In this document: positions 14,304-21,127 of the stretch, one piece after another
How the letters are laid out: each line of letters begins with the position of its first letter
How positions within the stretch are numbered: the stretch's first letter is position 1
From: JACPFJ01 sp041738275
GTDB lineage: Bacteria; Desulfobacterota; Desulfuromonadia; Geobacterales; Pseudopelobacteraceae
DNA: 21,127 nt
Assembly: GCA_041738275.1 (NCBI GenBank)
Contig: JBGSQD010000206.1
Coordinates: forward strand, 1-21,127
Direction: 5' to 3'
Program-made: the position numbers and the translations under genes
Notes under the pieces: generated by a model
Databases searched by the model: none
Seen by the model: only the letters and a program-made list of their open reading frames with translations
Told to the model about the DNA's origin: nothing

Positions 14304-14647
14304 TTGTTATGATGTTTCTCTATATTCGGAAAATAATATATGATATGATTTGACATCTTGGCACAATAACTGAATATTTAATTAAAATGTGTCGTCAGCG
14401 AACACTCTTCAAGCTCGCATACCATCATAAATTTTGCCTGAGCAATGTTTTAAAATTTTGTGTTTAATGGTAATTGCTTTATTTATCAAACTTTTTGTGT
14501 GCTATTTGAATTTATTAATAAATACAAGATGTTATTGTAAGACCTTTTTAAAAATCGCTATATTTAGTTATATGCCCGGTTGATGCCGTGAAATGCCGCA
14601 TTAAGCCAGTCTCATAGCCTGAATCAACCAAATAAAAAGGCCACTCT
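14304..14647. other. AT-rich divergent intergenic region
   Basis: This stretch separates the minus-strand spoIID-like operon from the plus-strand HD-GYP gene and is clearly richer in A and T than its surroundings. It has no coding region. It contains a candidate plus-strand promoter (14535-14564) and a perfect 14-base palindrome ATTTATTAATAAAT at 14510-14523 just upstream of that promoter. No confident promoter was found for the spoIID side. Confidence 0.5.
14535..14564 (+). promoter_or_regulatory. Candidate promoter of the HD-GYP gene
   Basis: TTGTAA (14535-14540) and TATATT (14559-14564) are spaced by 18 bases, matching the sigma-70 consensus at four and five of six positions. The leader to the GTG start would be about 75 bases. 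The 14-base palindrome lies 12 bases upstream of the -35 box. Confidence 0.4.
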
Positions 14648-16741
14648 GTGCTCTTCAACTCGCTCAAACTAAAGATTGTCGGATTGGTTGCTATTATAGT
14701 AGTGGCGATCATCTCCATTGCCTCATGGTACACATACAACCACCAGAAAAAAGTATTAATGGATTCTGCGGAAAAGAGTTCCATCCTTCTCGTAGAAAGC
14801 CTCCTCAACAGCATCCATAGCGCAATGAAATTCGGGCACACGGAAGAAGTCAACAATATCCTTTCTAGAATCAAAGCCAATAAACAAATCAAGGCACTGA
14901 GAATTGTATCAGATGACGGCAGGATTCTCCACTCGACCAACCTGACCGAGATCGGACACTACCTTTCTTCCGAAGAGCGCAAGAACCTCAACTCGAACAA
15001 ACAAGACCGATTCTATTTTGTCAATAAGGAAAAGGTTTTCGATTCATACTCCAAGATTCCCAATGCCCCTGAATGCCACGGCTGTCATTCCGCTTCCCAG
15101 TCACACATTGCCCAACTGGAAACGGAACTGTATTTACAAAACTTTTCCCAGTCCATAAAAAACGAACTAGTGAATACCATAGTCTCGGCAATTACGATTA
15201 TCATCCTTATCATCGGGGTGTTTTTCGCATTCCTCATGTATTATGTTGACCGTCCCATTCACCAGTTCATCAGATCGATGCAGCAGGTAGAGATGGGAGA
15301 TTTTACAGTAGCGACAACAATTACCAGCAGTAATGAAATGAAACTGCTCTCCATAAACTTCAACCTTATGGTGAACAAGCTGAATGAGCTCATGTCCACC
15401 AAGATCATGCAAGAGCGAGAACTTGCCAGGGCCCAGGAAAAGCTGATACACCACCACGATACCCAGTTGATGAACCAGAAACTAGAGGAACAGCTCAAGG
15501 AGATTGAAAACCTCAACGTTTCCCTTGAAGAGCGAGTCGACGAGATTGAACAGGCCAACTACACCATTGCCGACCTGGCCAGTGATCTTGAACAGAAAAA
15601 TCTCAATCTCGTGCATGCTGTTGAACGACTATCAACCATTTACAAGATCGGTCTGGCGATCAACTCCACCATCGACATTGATCGTCTTTTCAATCTGATC
15701 GTCCGCACAACAGCTTCCACGCTCAAGGCTCACATAGGCTACATCATTCTTTATGATTCAGAACGGCAGATGCTTAATGTGACAAACCTGATCGGCAGCG
15801 GCAAATTGCTTTCTCCGGCAAAATTAATCCCCATAAAAGACAGCAGTGTTTCAGGATGGGTCATAAAAAACCGGCAGCCTCTGTTGATAACCGACATCAA
15901 CCAGACTCCGCAATTCGATCGTTTCAGCGATCTCGGCTATGAACGCAAGTCGCTTATCTGTGCTCCACTCATGGTTAAAGATGAAATCATCGGTACCATC
16001 AGCGTAGTTAACAAGATTGATGATTCGCAATTTGCTTCGGACGAGCTGGAGATGCTCAGCACCATAGCCGCCCAGGCCGCCATAGCCATTAAGAACGCCA
16101 CGCTATATGAGGAACAGCAACATACCTATTTGAATACGATCCAGGCGCTGGTTTCTGCCATCGAGGCCAGTGACAGCTACACCAAGGGCCATTCTGAAAG
16201 GGTTACCCGGTATTCCGTCGAGATCGGCCGCCGGATGAACCTGTCCAGTGATCGCATGCAGATCCTTGAGCGCGCCGCTGTCCTCCATGACATCGGCAAG
16301 ATAGGAATTGACTTGTCTTTATTGCACAAAGAAGGCAAATTGACACCCAAGGACATCCGGGAGTTGCAACAGCATCCCGACATAGGCATGAAAATCCTTG
16401 AACCGATTGAATTTCTTCGTGACGTGCGCGCCTGTATAGGACAACATCATGAACGTTATGACGGTATGGGATATCCCCACAGGATAGGAAAAGATCAGCT
16501 TTTAACAGAGGCCAAGATCCTGGCTGTGGCGGATTCTTTTGATGCCATGACATCAGACCGGCCCTATCGCAAGGCACTTTCCCTTGATAGCGCCATAAGA
16601 GAATTACTGGACAATGCCGGGACTCAATTCGACCCTGAAATAGTTTTCCTTTTTACCAGGATTATTGAAGACGGAGTTTTTTTCCTTTCCCATCAGAAAA
16701 CACTGCCCTTTGTGGAATCAACAAGGGTTGCTCACGTCTGA
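14648..16741 (+). CDS. Membrane sensor with periplasmic heme-c motif, GAF and HD-GYP domains (c-di-GMP phosphodiesterase)
   Basis: The 697 residues read: membrane helix (~8-27), periplasmic domain (~28-175) with one c-type heme motif CHGCH at 143-147, second helix (~176-198), HAMP (~198-250), coiled coil (~250-330), GAF (~335-490) and HD-GYP (~500-680). The HD-GYP part has GHSERVTRYS, HDIGKIG with His547-Asp548, and HHERYDGMGYP at 600-610, so all catalytic residues are present and c-di-GMP hydrolysis is expected. Covalent heme in the periplasm suggests sensing of redox state or a gas ligand, as known for Geobacter heme-containing sensors. The start is GTG at 14648 with AAGG seven bases upstream. 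It is 32 bases ahead of the ABC ATPase genes, so co-transcription is possible. Confidence 0.9.
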   Translation: MLFNSLKLKIVGLVAIIVVAIISIASWYTYNHQKKVLMDSAEKSSILLVESLLNSIHSAMKFGHTEEVNNILSRIKANKQIKALRIVSDDGRILHSTNLTEIGHYLSSEERKNLNSNKQDRFYFVNKEKVFDSYSKIPNAPECHGCHSASQSHIAQLETELYLQNFSQSIKNELVNTIVSAITIIILIIGVFFAFLMYYVDRPIHQFIRSMQQVEMGDFTVATTITSSNEMKLLSINFNLMVNKLNELMSTKIMQERELARAQEKLIHHHDTQLMNQKLEEQLKEIENLNVSLEERVDEIEQANYTIADLASDLEQKNLNLVHAVERLSTIYKIGLAINSTIDIDRLFNLIVRTTASTLKAHIGYIILYDSERQMLNVTNLIGSGKLLSPAKLIPIKDSSVSGWVIKNRQPLLITDINQTPQFDRFSDLGYERKSLICAPLMVKDEIIGTISVVNKIDDSQFASDELEMLSTIAAQAAIAIKNATLYEEQQHTYLNTIQALVSAIEASDSYTKGHSERVTRYSVEIGRRMNLSSDRMQILERAAVLHDIGKIGIDLSLLHKEGKLTPKDIRELQQHPDIGMKILEPIEFLRDVRACIGQHHERYDGMGYPHRIGKDQLLTEAKILAVADSFDAMTSDRPYRKALSLDSAIRELLDNAGTQFDPEIVFLFTRIIEDGVFFLSHQKTLPFVESTRVAHV

Positions 16742-16773
16742 ACGTTTCATCACACTTCGAGGTAGTTTAGGCT

Positions 16774-17742
16774 GTGCCAAGTCTTCTTTCCGTCCATAAT
16801 CTCCATACATGCTTCAATACACCTGCAGGAACAGTAAGTGCTGTCGACGGGGTCAGTCTTACTGTCAACAAGGGCAGCACCGTTGCATTGGTGGGGGAGT
16901 CCGGTTCCGGCAAATCCATGACCGCGCTTTCCATCATGCGCCTTATCCCTTCTCCCGGCTTTGTCAAGTCAGGTGAAATCCTTCTGGAAAACACGGATCT
17001 ACTCTCCCTTTCCGACAATGACATGCGCTCGGTACGCGGCAGCCGCATCTCCATGGTCTTCCAGGAGCCGATGACTTCTCTTAATCCGGTTTTGCGCATT
17101 GGTGACCAGGTCATGGAACCGCTTATGTTGCACCGCAAACAGTCTCGAAAGGATGCAGCTGCATGGGGCATTGAATTGCTCCGAAAGGTGGGAATACCCT
17201 CGGCAGAAGATCGCATGCGCGATTATCCCCATCAGCTCAGCGGCGGCATGCGCCAGCGGGTTATGATTGCCATGGCCCTGGCCTGCAGCCCATCGCTGTT
17301 GATTGCCGATGAACCGACCACCGCCCTGGATGTTACCATTCAGGCACAGATTCTGGAACTTATCGACTCCGTAAGAGAATCCACGGACATGGGTATACTT
17401 CTGATTACTCACGATCTGGGTATTGTGGCCGAACGTTCGGATCACACCTATGTCATGTATGCTGGCCGCATTGTAGAATCAGCGAGCAGCAGTGAGCTGC
17501 TCCAAAACCCATACCATCCCTATACCCAGGCACTGATTGCCTCACTTCCCCAGAACAGTGAGCCCGGCAAGCCATTGGCCACACTCGTGGGACAGCCGCC
17601 GGAATCAACCGCCACTCTGCAAGGGTGCGGTTTTTGCAACCGCTGCCCCATAGCTTTACCTGAATGCCGTCAACAGATTCCCCCATTGCGGGAGGTTTCG
17701 CATCATCATTTCGTACGCTGCTGGAAATTCAATGAACAGTGA
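16774..17742 (+). CDS. oppD: Peptide-type ABC transporter ATP-binding protein (OppD/DppD family)
   Basis: This cytoplasmic ATPase would power uptake of peptides or related solutes. Seen are Walker A GESGSGKS (41-48), Q-loop FQEPMTSLNP, signature LSGGMRQRV, Walker B LLIADEPTTALD and H-loop LLITHDL. The C-terminal oligopeptide-transporter domain has the family's cysteines (GCGFCNRCP and a later RCW). The length of 322 residues is normal. The start is GTG at 16774 with GAGGT upstream. The gene overlaps oppF by 11 bases. No permease (OppB/C) or binding protein (OppA) is encoded nearby, so it must pair with components elsewhere. Whether to call it opp or dpp cannot be decided, since the substrate is not evident. 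Confidence 0.88.
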   Translation: MPSLLSVHNLHTCFNTPAGTVSAVDGVSLTVNKGSTVALVGESGSGKSMTALSIMRLIPSPGFVKSGEILLENTDLLSLSDNDMRSVRGSRISMVFQEPMTSLNPVLRIGDQVMEPLMLHRKQSRKDAAAWGIELLRKVGIPSAEDRMRDYPHQLSGGMRQRVMIAMALACSPSLLIADEPTTALDVTIQAQILELIDSVRESTDMGILLITHDLGIVAERSDHTYVMYAGRIVESASSSELLQNPYHPYTQALIASLPQNSEPGKPLATLVGQPPESTATLQGCGFCNRCPIALPECRQQIPPLREVSHHHFVRCWKFNEQ

Positions 17743-18715
17743 ACAGCCCATCCTCAGTGGAATTAATCTCCACAAACAGTTCAAGCTGCGCCGCAGCGCG
17801 AGCTCAGCAACCGGCGTGCTGACGGCTCTTGACGGCATTGATCTGAGCATTGCCAGGGGGGAGACGATTGGCATTGCCGGGGAGTCTGGCTGCGGAAAGT
17901 CAACCTTGGGGAAAATACTGGCTGGACTGATCAAGCCGGACAATGGTGAGGTGCTTTATCAGGGCTCTGCGATTAATGGTCTGTCGCCGGAGTCCTTCAG
18001 CATGTTTCGCCGCAGTACCCAGATGATCTTTCAGGACCCGTTTTCATCCCTCAACCCACGTATGAGAATCGGTGATATCATTGCAGAGCCGTGTGTCATC
18101 TCCGGCAAAGGTACATCATCCGACCGGCGCTCCACTGTTGAGTCGATCATGGCGCTGGTTGGGCTCACACCCGGGCACTACAACCGTTTTCCTCATGAGT
18201 TTTCAGGAGGGCAGCGCCAGCGCATCGGAATAGCCCGCGCCTTGGCTGCTTCCCCCAGCACCATCATCGCCGACGAACCGGTTTCTTCACTTGACATCTC
18301 TATCCAGGCCCAGATCATAAATCTCCTGCAGGCAATGAAGACCGAATACAGCCTCTCATTGGTTGTCATCTCCCATGACCTGTCGGTCCTGCGCCACTTA
18401 TGCGACCGTGTCAGTATCATGTACCTCGGCATCATCGTTGAAAGCGCTCCGGTATCAAAGCTGTTCCTGCAATGCCTTCATCCCTACACCGAGGCGCTTA
18501 TCGCAGCTATCCCAAAGATTAACGCCGGAAAACAACATTCAAGATCCATACTTAAAGATGACCTGCCGTCACCCATGGCCATTCCCGCTGGTTGTCGTTT
18601 TCACACCCGTTGCAGTTATGCCAAAGATATCTGCCGTAAGGAAGTTCCTCCACTTGAGGAAAAACAGAGTGGCCACTATGCTGCCTGCCATTTCAGTGAC
18701 CTTATATTTCAATAG
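17732..18715 (+). CDS. oppF: Peptide-type ABC transporter ATP-binding protein (OppF/DppF family)
   Basis: This is the second ATPase of the pair, expected to dimerise with the OppD-like protein. Walker A GESGCGKST is at 50-58, followed by FQDPFSSLNPR, signature FSGGQRQRIGIARAL, Walker B TIIADEPVSSLD and H-loop VVISHDLSVLRHL. The C-terminal oligopeptide domain has CRFHTRCSYAKDIC and a final CHF. The ATG at 17732 lies inside the end of oppD (11-base overlap), so translation is probably coupled. A small GC hairpin (GTGCG-CCAAA-CGCAC, 18715-18729) follows the stop codon but lacks a T run. As with oppD, no permease partner is visible. Confidence 0.88.
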   Translation: MNSEQPILSGINLHKQFKLRRSASSATGVLTALDGIDLSIARGETIGIAGESGCGKSTLGKILAGLIKPDNGEVLYQGSAINGLSPESFSMFRRSTQMIFQDPFSSLNPRMRIGDIIAEPCVISGKGTSSDRRSTVESIMALVGLTPGHYNRFPHEFSGGQRQRIGIARALAASPSTIIADEPVSSLDISIQAQIINLLQAMKTEYSLSLVVISHDLSVLRHLCDRVSIMYLGIIVESAPVSKLFLQCLHPYTEALIAAIPKINAGKQHSRSILKDDLPSPMAIPAGCRFHTRCSYAKDICRKEVPPLEEKQSGHYAACHFSDLIFQ

Positions 18716-18763
18716 TGCGCCAAACGCACACGAATAAAACATCGTTAGAACGAAACCTTTTTC

Positions 18764-18792
18764 TTGACAGCACATAAATCTATATATATGCT
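18764..18792 (+). promoter_or_regulatory. Promoter of the ArsR-type regulator gene
   Basis: A perfect TTGACA (18764-18769) is followed, after 17 bases, by TATGCT (18787-18792). The surrounding sequence is very rich in A and T. Just downstream lies the palindrome AAATATATTT (near 18799-18808), placed where an autoregulating ArsR-type repressor often binds. Confidence 0.6.
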
Positions 18793-18820
18793 TTTTAAAA
18801 ATATATTTAAAGGCAGGATC

Positions 18821-19093
18821 ATGGAAATCATCAGCAAGCAGTTCACAAATGAAGCAGAGATACTGAAAGTAATGGGGCATCCGATCCGCCTGAAGATCGT
18901 GGCTGGTCTTTGCACCCAGGAATGTAATGTCAAGCATATCTGGGAATGTCTCGGCTTACCTCAGGCCACCGTCTCCCAGCATCTTGCCCTGCTGAAGAAC
19001 AAGGGAGTAATTGAAGGTAAACGCGAGGGCGTGGAAGTACACTACAGCGTCATTCACCCTCTTGCAAAAAAAATCATCGCTGCGCTGGGCTAG
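18821..19093 (+). CDS. ArsR/SmtB-family transcriptional regulator (90 aa)
   Basis: This is a small winged-helix repressor. After a short N-terminus, MGHPIRLKIV (18-27) opens the domain, and the recognition helix region LGLPQATVSQHLALLKNKG (44-62) is a clear ArsR helix-turn-helix, followed by a wing (EGKREGVEVHYSV). Cysteines at 31, 35 and 43 lie around the helix that binds metal in ArsR-type sensors, but the exact ELCVCD motif is absent, so metal, thiol or redox sensing are all possible. The ATG at 18821 has AGG upstream; the open frame extends further 5' but that part overlaps the promoter. It has its own promoter, and the target gene is not clear. The stop codon overlaps that of bioC on the other strand. 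Confidence 0.87.
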   Translation: MEIISKQFTNEAEILKVMGHPIRLKIVAGLCTQECNVKHIWECLGLPQATVSQHLALLKNKGVIEGKREGVEVHYSVIHPLAKKIIAALG

Positions 19094-19920
19094 TCGGCGC
19101 AGCGTCGGGCCACAATATAAATCACCTCATAGGTGACAGGTATCAGCCCTTCTTTTTTAAATCTACTGTGATAGATGTTCGCCATATCGGCGAGCATCTT
19201 TCTTCCCCCCAATCCGCCTGTTGTTTCGTGTCGTGCGCTTGTAGCCGCACCTATTGCTTTTATGGAGCGAAGCAGTTCGGAAACATCGGCATGATATTCA
19301 ACCTCCGTCTCCCTGCTGATCAGCACTTGACTGTTTCCAAAACAAGCAACCGCACGTTGCACCTCCCCTATCTCCCGAAAACGGTGCAGTCTGTTGATGC
19401 GAACGTCATGGTCGCCATAATTTTTAGACACCGCTTCCCGGTAGCATTCATGCAACTCCCATAGTGTTCTGCCACCAAAAAAAGCCACACACAGCAGACC
19501 GTTGTTCTTTAGAACACGGTGACACTCTGCAAAACAGGCATCCAGATTATCAACCCACTGAAGTGTGGAAGCAGAGACAACCAGGTCAAAGGCGCCCCCA
19601 CTGAAGGGAAGCTGCTCGGCGGCGCCGTTCACAAGCATGGCTTCTCCTGCGAGTCTCTGCCTTGATAGTTTGGCCATATTGAAGGCCAGATCAAGACCAC
19701 AGGGTCGTATCCGGGGATATCTACCCTGCAAGGTGGCAAGCATTGCCCCGGTACCGCAGCCAATATCAAGCACCTGTGCCGGGATACCCTTCTGGTGGGT
19801 CGCCACCAACTGGTCAAGACGCCTTACGACCCGCTTCTGCACCGAGGCATGCTGATCATATTCCCCTGCCTGACGATGAAATGCCCACCCAATCCTGATT
19901 CTGTCATCTACAGCAGTCAC
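19090..19920 (-). CDS. bioC: Malonyl-ACP O-methyltransferase BioC
   Basis: BioC methylates the free carboxyl of malonyl-ACP so that fatty acid synthesis can extend it to the pimeloyl stage, the entry to biotin synthesis. The class I methyltransferase motif VLDIGCGTG is at 50-58, followed by GLDLAFNM, AEQLPF and FDLVVSASTLQWV, and the N-terminus has FHRQAGEYDQHASVQ typical of BioC. The start chosen is GTG at 19920 with GGAGG four bases upstream, giving 276 residues and a 17-base overlap with bioH. A longer frame to 20025 would lie mostly inside bioH. Position after bioH and bioF supports the assignment. Confidence 0.92.
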   Translation of the reverse strand: MTAVDDRIRIGWAFHRQAGEYDQHASVQKRVVRRLDQLVATHQKGIPAQVLDIGCGTGAMLATLQGRYPRIRPCGLDLAFNMAKLSRQRLAGEAMLVNGAAEQLPFSGGAFDLVVSASTLQWVDNLDACFAECHRVLKNNGLLCVAFFGGRTLWELHECYREAVSKNYGDHDVRINRLHRFREIGEVQRAVACFGNSQVLISRETEVEYHADVSELLRSIKAIGAATSARHETTGGLGGRKMLADMANIYHSRFKKEGLIPVTYEVIYIVARRCAD

Positions 19921-20731
19921 TAATCCTCCGTCTGAATTCTGCCAGCGCCATGTCAAACTCCCTGCACCGCGTAAGGAATGGGGTATGTCCGCACCCCGGC
20001 ATAACAATATGCTGATTATCGGCAATAATCTGCGCCATATAATCAGATGCCCCTGGCAGGCAGATCACGTCCTGGTCGCCGTTGATTATCAGTGTCGGTA
20101 CATCGATACCGGGAAGAAGGCACCGCATATCGGCCTCCACGAGCATCCGGAGGCTCTTCAAGGCAAAACCGGTGTCAGGGACCGGTATTGCAGAAAGAAG
20201 GTCAATAATTCGTGCCGACAGTACTGGGTCATCCAGCTCACCAGGGGCAAACATGCGGCCTACAAAACCATCCAATGCCCTTGCGGTGTTGCGGCGCAGC
20301 TTCACTGCCATACCATCGGCCTCGTGCTTGCTCAATGCACTGGTAAAATCCTTTGTTGCCGTAAACCGCGGCGTTCCGGAAATCAGCCCGACCCCTGCCA
20401 CTTTTTCACGAAGCTGCGCAAAAGCCTGAAGAACAATCTGGGCACCCAGCGACCATCCCGCCAGCAACGCATTTTCCAGATTCAATTGATTAAACAGTGC
20501 CGCAATATCAGCGGCATATGAATCAAAATCGTATCCATCACTGGAAGATGATGATCTGCCATGGCCACGTAAATCAGGTGCAATGACCCGGAACGAGTTT
20601 GACAGATTCTCAAGCTGGAGCTGCCACACAACGGATGACATGCACCAGCCGTGAATCAGGACAATGACCGGCCCCGAGCCGCGCTCCTCGTACCAGAGGC
20701 GGTCGTTATCCGAGTTGCTATACCAGGGCAT
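19904..20731 (-). CDS. bioH: Pimeloyl-ACP methyl ester carboxylesterase BioH
   Basis: BioH removes the methyl group from pimeloyl-ACP methyl ester, ending chain extension and giving the substrate for BioF. This alpha/beta hydrolase has HGW (27-29) near the oxyanion hole, nucleophile Ser94 in GWSLG, acid Asp221 in GDQD and His249 in GCGHTPF. The length of 275 residues is slightly above the E. coli enzyme (256). The ATG at 20731 shares one base with the bioF stop (TGATG), so translation is coupled. Sequence alone could fit another small hydrolase; the assignment leans on the bioF-bioC neighbours. Confidence 0.87.
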   Translation of the reverse strand: MPWYSNSDNDRLWYEERGSGPVIVLIHGWCMSSVVWQLQLENLSNSFRVIAPDLRGHGRSSSSSDGYDFDSYAADIAALFNQLNLENALLAGWSLGAQIVLQAFAQLREKVAGVGLISGTPRFTATKDFTSALSKHEADGMAVKLRRNTARALDGFVGRMFAPGELDDPVLSARIIDLLSAIPVPDTGFALKSLRMLVEADMRCLLPGIDVPTLIINGDQDVICLPGASDYMAQIIADNQHIVMPGCGHTPFLTRCREFDMALAEFRRRISDCCR

Positions 20732-21127
20732 CAGATCACTCCCAGGCGTCTGCCGACATTAGTGATGCCCTGGGCGGCCCATGCCAGATCCTCTTCGGTA
20801 TGCGTGGCCATGACTGTACAGCGAAGCCGGCATGCACCGGCCGGAACCGTTGGCGGGCGTATTCCTTGTGCAAATATCCCTTGTTCCAGTAATAACTCGG
20901 AAAAGCGCATGGTCACCTCGGTGTCAGCAGTCATGAGGGGAATGATCTGGGTTGCGCCGGCGCCGACGGAGAAACCGGCATCTCGCAGCAGTCCTTTGAA
21001 CAGTGCGGCATTCGAAGTCAATCGCTCGCGGAGCATCATTCCTTCCTCTGACTGCACCAGTTCAAGTGCTGCCAGAGAAGCGCCCAGCACAGCCGGCGGC
21101 AGCGAGGTGGAAAAGATGAAACTGCGC
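20731..21127 (-). CDS. bioF: 8-amino-7-oxononanoate synthase BioF, C-terminal part (partial)
   Basis: Only the last ~132 residues are in the window; the gene continues past its right end. BioF is a PLP enzyme joining pimeloyl-ACP and alanine, the first step of biotin ring assembly. The visible part begins with FIFSTSLPPA, the region just after the catalytic Lys in alpha-oxoamine synthases, then a conserved small domain with ATQIIPLM, GIFAQGIRPPTVP and RLRCTVMATHTEEDL. The PLP lysine itself is outside the window. Another alpha-oxoamine synthase is possible in principle, but bioH and bioC downstream make BioF by far the best call. Confidence 0.92.
   Translation of the reverse strand, partial: RSFIFSTSLPPAVLGASLAALELVQSEEGMMLRERLTSNAALFKGLLRDAGFSVGAGATQIIPLMTADTEVTMRFSELLLEQGIFAQGIRPPTVPAGACRLRCTVMATHTEEDLAWAAQGITNVGRRLGVI

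Noticed and set aside
14350..14380. TTGACA at 14350 as a promoter for the HD-GYP gene
   Set aside because: The -10 at 17 bases is AATATT and a better TATTTA would need a 19-base spacer. The site at 14535-14564 is closer and fits better.
14565..14647. Possible c-di-GMP riboswitch in the leader of the HD-GYP gene
   Set aside because: The GEMM core (GCAAA segments and the tetraloop/receptor pattern) is not present.
18715..18729. GC hairpin after oppF as an intrinsic terminator
   Set aside because: The stem is only five pairs and no T run follows.

Overview
The window looks like a chromosomal segment from a Geobacter-type bacterium (Desulfuromonadia/Geobacterales). This rests on the gene order SpoIID-domain protein, queA, tgt, yajC, secD, secF, TPR protein, recJ, on a c-type-heme HD-GYP sensor, and on a bioF-bioH-bioC run. 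The genus is inferred from gene content and order; no 16S or other marker is present. Almost everything except four genes in the right half is read from the minus strand.

Region 1 (1 to about 2990) is accessory DNA. The first ~123 bases are the left end of an IS3-family insertion sequence that has cut the 3' end of a small lipoprotein gene. Next come a REP-like palindrome and two genes of unknown function. A well-formed integron attC site lies between these two genes. The 262-residue gene is framed by matching recombination half-sites and looks like a complete mobile gene cassette, but no integrase is visible. The ~730 bases upstream of it contain no gene. They hold a candidate cassette promoter, two related operator-like palindromes, an unexplained plus-strand terminator, and a second pair of identical palindromes.

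Region 2 (2994-7137) is a minus-strand operon: recJ (single-strand exonuclease), a cation diffusion facilitator with an unusual all-carboxylate putative metal site, and a fusion of a PHP phosphoesterase domain to an aminoglycoside-phosphotransferase-like kinase domain. A strong intrinsic terminator (7170-7196) separates it from region 3.

Region 3 (7206-14285, minus) reads spoIID-like, queA, tgt, yajC, secD, secF, TPR protein. It makes the tRNA queuosine modification enzymes and the SecDF-YajC accessory complex of the Sec translocon. A set of nested hairpin repeats fills the yajC-secD gap.

Region 4 (14648-19093, plus) starts from an AT-rich divergent promoter region. It holds a membrane HD-GYP protein with a periplasmic CxxCH heme motif, two peptide-type ABC transporter ATPases without permeases or binding protein, and a small ArsR-type regulator with its own promoter. 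The ArsR gene ends tail to tail with bioC, the two stop codons overlapping.

Region 5 (19090-21127, minus) is a tightly overlapping bioF (partial)-bioH-bioC run for pimeloyl-thioester synthesis and the first dedicated step of biotin assembly.

Five genes appear to start with GTG or TTG (HD-GYP protein, oppD, bioC with GTG; tgt and the TPR gene with TTG). No tRNA, rRNA or CRISPR array was seen.
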